Shown one piece after another: positions 6,818 to 12,121 of a stretch of DNA of 12,121 nt (the first letter of the stretch is position 1; each line of letters opens with the position of its first letter). Position numbers and translations under genes: made by a program. The notes beneath the pieces are model-generated. The model searched no databases and was not told where the DNA came from. It worked only from the letters and a program-made list of their open reading frames with translations. Source of the DNA: Caryophanales bacterium (lineage in GTDB: Bacteria > Bacillota_I > Bacilli_A > RFN20 > CAG-826); the NCBI GenBank assembly GCA_016280685.1, contig JAEEHE010000124.1:1-12121 (forward strand), in the 5' to 3' direction.

Positions 6818-7420
6818 TTATTTTTCCTCCAATAAGAAGAAATCATCGCCTATAACTGAATCATTATCTAAAGATAATATTCCGTCTATATTTGTAATTC
6901 CTAATTCCACACCCGTGCAAACGTGAGCGTTAATCTTTATATTTTCATAATTAGTTTCTTTAAACATTTCACCATTATTTAGGAAAGTGCCTTCTTGAAC
7001 AATAACAACTTTATCACCTGTTTTTAATGAACAATTCTTCACCACGCTATGGAAGATGTCATTACCGATAGATAAGGATAATAAGGATTTTTCATTATCT
7101 ATTCCTTTAATTTCATCAACTTGCGCAATTAAATAACCAGATGATGTTTTGTATTCTAATGTTTCTAATTTCTCATTTTGTAAAACAGAATTAATAATTG
7201 ATACCAAGACATTAGAAGGAAAATAAATCATTCCTTCGCTTTTAATTTTAATGATATCTTTGATATCAAAAATATTATAGCCAATTATTTCATCATTATG
7301 ATAAATAACGCTCACTCTATTTTTCCTAATTGATGATGTAGCGTTTTTAGCATTATCGAAAAGAATGATAACAACATCACCAATTTCTTTATAGGAATAA
7401 TAGATTGCGTAATTCTTCAT
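6818..7420 (-). CDS. ytpR: YtpR-like protein: DUF4479 domain plus degenerate EMAP/tRNA-binding OB fold
   Basis: The 200-residue protein follows the plan of B. subtilis YtpR. An N-terminal DUF4479-type domain (about 1-95; ...YKEIGDVVIILF..., EIIGYNIFDIKD) precedes a C-terminal OB fold related to the tRNA-binding domain of PheRS beta and Arc1p (about 96-200). Some hallmarks remain: GYLIAQVDEI at the start of the fold, TGDKVVIVQEGTFLNNGEMF, and CTGVELGI, which corresponds to the C-x-x-x-ELGI block. The usual HPNADKL and CGAPNV motifs are lost, so RNA binding may be altered. The role of YtpR is not firmly known; RNA or tRNA binding is inferred from the domain. Gene linkage with trmB is seen in Bacillus too. 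The ATG follows GGAGAA, and the gene begins one base after trmB ends. Identification rests on architecture and scattered motifs. Confidence 0.72.
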   Translation of the reverse strand: MKNYAIYYSYKEIGDVVIILFDNAKNATSSIRKNRVSVIYHNDEIIGYNIFDIKDIIKIKSEGMIYFPSNVLVSIINSVLQNEKLETLEYKTSSGYLIAQVDEIKGIDNEKSLLSLSIGNDIFHSVVKNCSLKTGDKVVIVQEGTFLNNGEMFKETNYENIKINAHVCTGVELGITNIDGILSLDNDSVIGDDFFLLEEK

Positions 7421-7421
7421 A

Positions 7422-8030
7422 TTATTTCTCCAAAACTAAACGATGAATAGCAATACCTTCTTCACGGAATGATTGCTCGTATTCAGTCATCGTGTCGAAT
7501 TCATCATGTGTAAGATAATTATCGTTTTGCTCAATAATTTTAAATGGAGAGTTTTCTAAGTTCTCTAAAGTAAAGGCAAACAAATCGGGATTATCAGTTT
7601 TCATCATGATGCGAGCACCCGGTTTCAATACACGGTAATAATTCTTCAAGAAGGCTTCTGCGGTTAGTCTTCTTTTATGATGTCTCTTCTTTGGCCAGGG
7701 GTCGGAGAAATTAAGAAAAATACCATCAATTGAGTTATCTTTAATATTATTAAGAAGTAATTCAGCATTGATAAACATCAATTTTGCATTTTCCAACTTT
7801 TCTTCTACTAATTTCTTGGCGGTAAAGCCACAACAAGTGACGTTTCTTTCCACGCCAACAAAGAATTTTTTCGGAAATTTTTTAGCCATATCGACTAAGA
7901 ATTGACCTTTTCCAGATCCAATTTCTAAATAATAAGGCTTATCAAAATTAAGAAGTTGTTCTTCAGTAAGCATCACTTCTACGTGTTCTTGTATGTAGGG
8001 TAGCGCCCAAGGCTTATATTTAGTCCTCAT
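7422..8030 (-). CDS. trmB: tRNA (guanine-N7-)-methyltransferase TrmB
   Basis: The 202-residue cytoplasmic enzyme transfers a methyl group from S-adenosylmethionine to N7 of G46 in the tRNA variable loop. The SAM-binding motif is LEIGSGKGQF (35-44), with Glu61 in VERN at the end of the second strand. NFSDPWPKKRHHKRRL (107-122) is the TrmB signature with the catalytic aspartate. TEYEQSFREEG (182-192) is the conserved C-terminal block that contacts the methionine end of SAM. Length is close to the usual 210-215. The ATG has GAGG about eight bases upstream. It overlaps the end of the transporter/dipeptidase gene by 11 bases and is one base from the ytpR-like gene, so all are probably on one transcript. 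Confidence 0.96.
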   Translation of the reverse strand: MRTKYKPWALPYIQEHVEVMLTEEQLLNFDKPYYLEIGSGKGQFLVDMAKKFPKKFFVGVERNVTCCGFTAKKLVEEKLENAKLMFINAELLLNNIKDNSIDGIFLNFSDPWPKKRHHKRRLTAEAFLKNYYRVLKPGARIMMKTDNPDLFAFTLENLENSPFKIIEQNDNYLTHDEFDTMTEYEQSFREEGIAIHRLVLEK

Positions 8031-10017
8031 TTTGTTCCTCTAACTTCTTGCCAAGATCCACTATAGCTTTCGCGTAGACACTGATAGATTTGAATAAATC
8101 AGCTTTACGAACTTGTTCACCTGGTGAGTGCATTTTGCTATTCCATCCGGGGAATTCCATACCAAAAGCAAGAACATTATCTGCTTCTTTAGCGTAAGTT
8201 CCACCGCCAATCGCGAGAGGTTCACTCTTTTTATCGCCAGTTTCTTCACGATAAGCATTCAATAAGATTTGTACTAAAGCAGATTCTTTTGGATAATAGA
8301 GCAATTTACTCTCGCCTAAAATCTCCACTTTGAATGGTTTGCTCTTTTCTTTAATATTTAATATTAAATCTTCAGGTTTGCATGTATCGACATAGCGGAA
8401 ATTAACGAGCATTTTGAATTCTTTATCTTCATAATCGATAATACCGACATTTAATGTATTGTGGCCCATTTCTTCACTGATACCTAAGGCATCTAAACCA
8501 GAACCTTGTAAGTTTTCATAGGCTTTCACTAAATTAGATAAATCTGCATTAGTAAAGAAATCACTTAAACATTTAAGCGCACTCATACCAGCATTAAATC
8601 CTTCTTCTGGTGTTGAACCGTGTGCGGCCTTGCCATGGAATGTTACCACTAATAAATCTTCATCATTAACTTCATATGAAGCATCATAGTGATGATCAGC
8701 TAAGAATTTAATAAAGTCATGGTCTTTATCCATAACCACTACACACTTCTCAATAACGGAGTTACTAGCGACACCACCATGAATGGAATGAAGGTGTTTA
8801 ATTGTGAATTTCTTTTTAACCTCAAAATTGATAATACCTTTCTCGGCAAAAATAAGTGGAAATTCGGCATCTGGAGAGAAACCTAAATTAGGTTGTGGTT
8901 TCTTTAATGTCTTGAAATAATATTCCACACCAGCGGAACCTTGTTCTTCATTTCCGCCGACGATAAATCTAATTTGATAATCGCCTTGCATATGATTGTC
9001 TCTCACCGCTTTCATCGCATAATAAGCAGCTAACAATGGCCCTTTATCATCAGCCACACCACGGCCTGTAAGGTAATCACCATGGTCAATCATTTGGAAA
9101 GGATTTTGATCCCAACCAGTACCAGCAGGCACTACATCAGCGTGAGCTAAAATGGTAATATTTTTTCCTTCACCGCAAATGATTTCCACGACTTTGTTGG
9201 CATAATTATTGACTTGGAAGCCGTCTTTCTTAGCTAAAGAAGCGATGAAATTTAAAGCTTCAGAAACACCCATACCAAAGGGATCTTTTTTGCTGATTCC
9301 TACACCATCATTAACTGAATTAATAGCAACAAATTCGCCTAATTTTTTAATTAAATCATCATGATAATGTTGGGTAATTGTGTCGTAAACAGTGGCTTTT
9401 TTACGGGTTTTTAATGTGGAATGATAAATTGCTTCGTTTTTGGGGAATGCTTTATCTAAAGGTAAAATCATTAATGGAACTAGGATTAAAGCAGCCCCTA
9501 ATTCAAGTGCACCATTAATACTCACAATAGTTAAAATCAAAGTGAAGTAATTGAATGATGATAAAGCATCTGTGTTTCCATAGAAAACATAGAGCATAGA
9601 AAGAGTTAAAACGGAATGGAGTATGGTAGCAAAACCACAAACCAAGACATCAAAAATGAATCTAATTTTCGGTTTCTTGACCATTCTTAATAAGTCAAAA
9701 ACAAGACCGGCAATAAAACCAAAAACCATTCTCGGGAAGACTGACACTAATGGATTGACGAAATATGTATCGATAATACCTTGTGGCATAGAGGCGCCTC
9801 TCACTAAAGAGAAGATACCAAATGCTAAGCCAGCCACTAAACCTTCCTTCCATCCAAACATCCACGCAAAGAGCAAAACAGCAAGATGAATGGTCGTAAT
9901 AGAAACTTGAATAGCAGGAATGCCAATATATCCTACATATGGCACAAATGACATGATAGCGATAACAGCGATGATAATCGCATTTCTCGCAATTAATTTA
10001 ACAGCTTTATTTTTCAT
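8020..10017 (-). CDS. Fusion: PanT-like ECF transporter S component + PepV-type M20 dipeptidase
   Basis: The 665-residue protein has two parts. Residues 1-190 are very hydrophobic, with about six membrane helices. They resemble the ECF S components of the PanT-like group (FVPYVGYIGIP; FGIFSLVRGA; FVNPLVSVFPRMVFGFIAGL). Helix 1 has an AxxxA pattern (AIIIA, 13-17) of the kind used to contact EcfT. From about residue 215 the protein is a complete PepV/Sapep-like M20 metallodipeptidase: HADVVPAG (His292, Asp294), GRGVADDKG (Asp323), NEEQGS (Glu357-Glu358), SPDAEFP (Asp383) and KMHSPGE (His630). All expected metal ligands are present. S components end in the cytoplasm, so the peptidase should too. 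The gene overlaps coaX by 11 bases, which favours pantothenate as the transported vitamin. Start 10017 is chosen because GAGGT (10026-10030) lies eight bases upstream; 10032 is a weaker alternative. Domain calls are firm; substrates are inferred. Confidence 0.88.
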   Translation of the reverse strand: MKNKAVKLIARNAIIIAVIAIMSFVPYVGYIGIPAIQVSITTIHLAVLLFAWMFGWKEGLVAGLAFGIFSLVRGASMPQGIIDTYFVNPLVSVFPRMVFGFIAGLVFDLLRMVKKPKIRFIFDVLVCGFATILHSVLTLSMLYVFYGNTDALSSFNYFTLILTIVSINGALELGAALILVPLMILPLDKAFPKNEAIYHSTLKTRKKATVYDTITQHYHDDLIKKLGEFVAINSVNDGVGISKKDPFGMGVSEALNFIASLAKKDGFQVNNYANKVVEIICGEGKNITILAHADVVPAGTGWDQNPFQMIDHGDYLTGRGVADDKGPLLAAYYAMKAVRDNHMQGDYQIRFIVGGNEEQGSAGVEYYFKTLKKPQPNLGFSPDAEFPLIFAEKGIINFEVKKKFTIKHLHSIHGGVASNSVIEKCVVVMDKDHDFIKFLADHHYDASYEVNDEDLLVVTFHGKAAHGSTPEEGFNAGMSALKCLSDFFTNADLSNLVKAYENLQGSGLDALGISEEMGHNTLNVGIIDYEDKEFKMLVNFRYVDTCKPEDLILNIKEKSKPFKVEILGESKLLYYPKESALVQILLNAYREETGDKKSEPLAIGGGTYAKEADNVLAFGMEFPGWNSKMHSPGEQVRKADLFKSISVYAKAIVDLGKKLEEQNED

Positions 10018-10789
10018 TTTTAGAGACCTCATTTCTTTCGATAATTAATTCCAAACCTTTTAAGCAGATGTCGGGATCATAGATGAATTCATCACCTAAT
10101 ACGCTTCTTACATATATCGCGCCACCGCCTGTCAGGACATGCTTACATTTATAACCGAGTTGTTTTTCGTAGCGTTTGATAATCCCACTGATCATATCTG
10201 CGTGGCCATAGACAACGCCTGTGTTTATCGCATCAACTGTGTTTTTGGCCATAATCGTTTTAGGATCTTTAAGCGATATCTCTGGAAGAAGCGCCGCTCG
10301 ATTAGTCAAGGAATCCATACTTAGTGATAAACCAGGCATAATGACACAACTCACGAATGCGCCTATTTTATCTACGAGAAGTATTTTACTCGCCGTTCCT
10401 AAATCTGCAATTAATAATGGGTAACCAAATTGTTCTTTAGCACCCACCATAACTGCGATTAAATCATTACCAATCTCATTAGGATTATCGACATGGATGG
10501 TTAATCCGGTTTTTATTCCGGGAGCAATTCTCATCGGTTCAATAGAAAAAAGTTCCTTTAAAGCGTTAGTGAGAGGATCATTAACACTAGGAACAACCGA
10601 TGATAAAATTATTTTCTCAAGAGATGAGAAACTATAATCATTTTCTTTGAAAATGTTTCTTATGATAGAAATATATTCATCACAAGTTTTTTTAATATCT
10701 AGGGTATAGGTGACTCTTTTAATGAGCTTTCCGTTTTGGAAGAACCCCATCCCAATTGTGGTGTTGCCCACATCAATGCATAAGTTCAT
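10007..10789 (-). CDS. coaX: Type III pantothenate kinase
   Basis: The 260-residue protein is a type III pantothenate kinase of the ASKHA fold. It uses ATP to phosphorylate pantothenate, the first step of CoA synthesis, and is typically not inhibited by CoA. The phosphate-1 motif is IDVGNTTIG (5-13). NEIGNDLIAV (104-113) holds the catalytic aspartate Asp109; the usual arginine after it is leucine. DLGTAS (129-134) is the phosphate-2 motif, usually DxGTAT, so it is slightly divergent. MPGLSLSMDSL (151-161) and KNTVDAINTG (182-191) are further family blocks, and TGGGA closes the nucleotide site. The ATG has a good GGAGG eight bases upstream. The gene is 45 bases after leuS and overlaps the PanT-like fusion gene, giving uptake and activation of pantothenate on one transcript. 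Confidence 0.93.
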   Translation of the reverse strand: MNLCIDVGNTTIGMGFFQNGKLIKRVTYTLDIKKTCDEYISIIRNIFKENDYSFSSLEKIILSSVVPSVNDPLTNALKELFSIEPMRIAPGIKTGLTIHVDNPNEIGNDLIAVMVGAKEQFGYPLLIADLGTASKILLVDKIGAFVSCVIMPGLSLSMDSLTNRAALLPEISLKDPKTIMAKNTVDAINTGVVYGHADMISGIIKRYEKQLGYKCKHVLTGGGAIYVRSVLGDEFIYDPDICLKGLELIIERNEVSKNEK

Positions 10790-10834
10790 TTTTTACCTCC
10801 GCTACAATCCCTTTCGGGTATCGTGCCATTTAAA

Positions 10835-12121
10835 CTAAGCAACTACTATATTAACAATTTTGTTTCTAACAACAATAATTTTTTTAATATTTAATCCTTC
10901 AGTGAATTTTTTGACGTTCTCTAATTCAAGAGCCATCTTCTTTACTTCTTCATCATCAGAATCTTTATCAATCTCTAGTGTCGCTCTTAATTTGCCATTA
11001 ACGCTAACAGCGATATTAACTTTATGTGATTCTAATTTGTTTGGATCATAAGTTGGCCAACTTTCAAAAGCGATTGTGCCTTTATGACCGAGTTTTTCCC
11101 ACATCTCTTCACCGATATGCGGTGTGATACAAGAGATGAGTTTGACAAATCCTTCAGCGTACTCTTTAGATATCTTGCCAACTCTATAGACTTCATTGAT
11201 GAAAATCATCATTTGGCTAATCGCAGTGTTAAAAGCTAAAACTTCAAAATCATCAGTGACTTTCTTCACTGTTTGATTGTAGATAAGATCTAAATCTTTG
11301 ACTTCTTCGTTTATAACGAAATCGTTTTCCACAATCGCGCGATACACTCTCTCTAAGAATCTTCTCGCGCCTTCCACACCTTGATTACTCCAAGGTTTGC
11401 TAGCTTCAAGAGGTCCCATGAACATTTCGTATAAGCGCATTGTGTCCGCGCCAAAGTCTCTTACGACATCACTAGGATTGACAACATATTCCGGATAACG
11501 TTTACCCATCTTAATGCCGTTCGCACCTAATATCATGCCTTGATGGACTAATTTCTTGAATGGCTCATCAAAAGAAATAAGGCCTTTCTTATAAAGATAT
11601 TTAGTCCAAATACGAGAATAGATGAGATGGCCGACCGCGTGTTCAGGTCCACCGATATATAAGTCGACAGGTAACCAATGGTCCGCTAATCTTCTATCGC
11701 AGAATTCTTTGTCGTTATTAGGATCGACATATCTTAAGAAATACCAGCTACTGCCAGCGCTACCAGGCATCGTGCTAGTTTCTCTAACGCCTTTTTTACC
11801 GTTGATTTCATATTTTTTCCATTCGGTGGCATTCTCTAAAGGTGCTTTACCATTATGGCCTTTATAATCATCTAAAACTGGTAAGACTAAAGGAAGCTCT
11901 TCATCTTTTAAAGCGTAGATAGAGCCATCTTCCATATGAACGACAGGGACGGGCTCGCCCCAATATCTTTGACGGGCAAAGATCCATTCTCTAAATTTGT
12001 AATTAACTTTTTGTTCTCCAATGCCTTTTTCTTTTAAGAATTCGAGCATCTTATTAATCGCATCTTCCTTATTCAAACCATTTAAGAAGCCGGAATTGAT
12101 ATGCAAGCCATCATCTTCATA
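10835..12121 (-). CDS. leuS: Leucyl-tRNA synthetase, C-terminal half (5' end outside window)
   Basis: The frame is open to the window edge and gives 428 residues ending in TAG at 10835-10837, the only non-TAA stop here. It matches bacterial LeuRS (about 800-880 residues), the class I enzyme that charges tRNA-Leu. FARQRYWGEPVPVV and ETSTMPGSAGSSWYFLRYVDP belong to the catalytic core after the editing insertion. DLYIGGPEHAVGHLIYSRIW and RLYEMFMGPLEASKPWS are typical LeuRS blocks. The anticodon-binding helical domain and the small C-terminal domain (ending KIIVVRNKIVNIVVA) follow. The HIGH motif and most of the editing domain lie outside. The KMSKS signature reads KMGKR (11498-11512): both lysines are kept and both serines replaced. 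Any promoter for the operon must lie upstream of this gene. Confidence 0.96.
   Translation of the reverse strand, partial: YEDDGLHINSGFLNGLNKEDAINKMLEFLKEKGIGEQKVNYKFREWIFARQRYWGEPVPVVHMEDGSIYALKDEELPLVLPVLDDYKGHNGKAPLENATEWKKYEINGKKGVRETSTMPGSAGSSWYFLRYVDPNNDKEFCDRRLADHWLPVDLYIGGPEHAVGHLIYSRIWTKYLYKKGLISFDEPFKKLVHQGMILGANGIKMGKRYPEYVVNPSDVVRDFGADTMRLYEMFMGPLEASKPWSNQGVEGARRFLERVYRAIVENDFVINEEVKDLDLIYNQTVKKVTDDFEVLAFNTAISQMMIFINEVYRVGKISKEYAEGFVKLISCITPHIGEEMWEKLGHKGTIAFESWPTYDPNKLESHKVNIAVSVNGKLRATLEIDKDSDDEEVKKMALELENVKKFTEGLNIKKIIVVRNKIVNIVVA

Noticed and set aside
6817..6846. Upstream ATG at 6846 as the start of the nicotinate phosphoribosyltransferase
   Set aside because: It would overlap the ytpR-like gene by 29 bases. 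The ten extra residues look unlike the family, and the clear GGAGG at 6826-6830 serves the ATG at 6816.
9623..9889. 88-codon open frame on the plus strand inside the transporter/dipeptidase gene
   Set aside because: It is antisense to the membrane-helix region, whose codons give K/T/P-rich complements. It matches no family I recognise. The same applies to the smaller opposite-strand or off-frame frames inside ezrA, coaX, leuS, the NAPRTase gene and the peptidase region.
10018..10032. Upstream ATG at 10032 as the start of the fusion protein
   Set aside because: It adds five residues (MRSLK), has only a weak purine stretch upstream, and its own ATGAGGT supplies the Shine-Dalgarno for the ATG at 10017. 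It remains possible but is less likely.
10805..10820. CCC-GAAA-GGG mini-hairpin between leuS and coaX
   Set aside because: The stem is only three GC pairs with poor extension and no T tract follows on the minus strand, so it is neither a convincing terminator nor a riboswitch.
12104..12106. TTG at 12106 as a start codon for a 423-residue protein
   Set aside because: The frame stays open to the window edge and the residues upstream (YEDDG) continue the LeuRS sequence, so this is an internal leucine codon of a truncated gene.
1..12121. CRISPR arrays, insertion sequences, tRNA or rRNA genes, phage or defence genes
   Set aside because: I looked on both strands and saw no direct-repeat arrays, terminal inverted repeats with transposase, or RNA gene signatures. 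All long frames are accounted for by housekeeping genes.

Overview
The window is a dense, A+T-rich stretch of a bacterial chromosome. It looks like a low-GC member of the Bacillota, from a lineage in or near the Bacilli (Erysipelotrichia-, Mollicutes- or RF39-like lineages are all possible; I cannot place it further). The reasons are strong AGGAGG-type ribosome sites, an EzrA division protein, the ezrA/cysteine desulfurase/thiI cluster beside rpsD, a zinc-free S4, a type III pantothenate kinase, a YtpR-type protein and a PepV-type dipeptidase. The standard code fits: tryptophan is TGG throughout. All twelve visible stops are TAA or TAG. No mobile element, CRISPR array, rRNA or tRNA gene was seen, so this is core genome.

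Layout. (1) Bases 1-571, plus strand: the 3' end of rpmI (L35), then rplT (L20), closed by a hairpin terminator. (2) Bases 584-4645, minus strand: a tightly packed operon ezrA > cysteine desulfurase > thiI, with overlapping genes; it converges on rplT and shares a two-way terminator with it. (3) Bases 4646-5058: a 413-base divergent region with a strong promoter and a folded leader for rpsD, a possible ezrA promoter and an unexplained long hairpin. (4) Bases 5059-5706, plus strand: rpsD (S4) and its terminator. (5) Bases 5719-12121, minus strand: a six-gene operon in the order leuS (cut by the window edge) > coaX > a membrane transporter/dipeptidase fusion > trmB > ytpR-like > nicotinate phosphoribosyltransferase.

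How the genes work together. The desulfurase supplies persulfide sulfur to ThiI for 4-thiouridine in tRNA. TrmB makes m7G46 in tRNA and LeuRS charges tRNA-Leu, so the second operon mixes translation genes with vitamin salvage. CoaX phosphorylates pantothenate, the first step to CoA. The N-terminal half of the next protein resembles the PanT-type substrate-binding subunit of ECF vitamin transporters, which would bring pantothenate in. The last gene converts nicotinate to its mononucleotide for NAD.

The most unusual item is the fusion at 8020-10017. A six-helix ECF S component is joined in frame to a complete M20/PepV metallodipeptidase, and the gene overlaps coaX. The rpsD leader can form a pseudoknot fitting S4 autoregulation, and LeuRS carries KMGKR in place of KMSKS.
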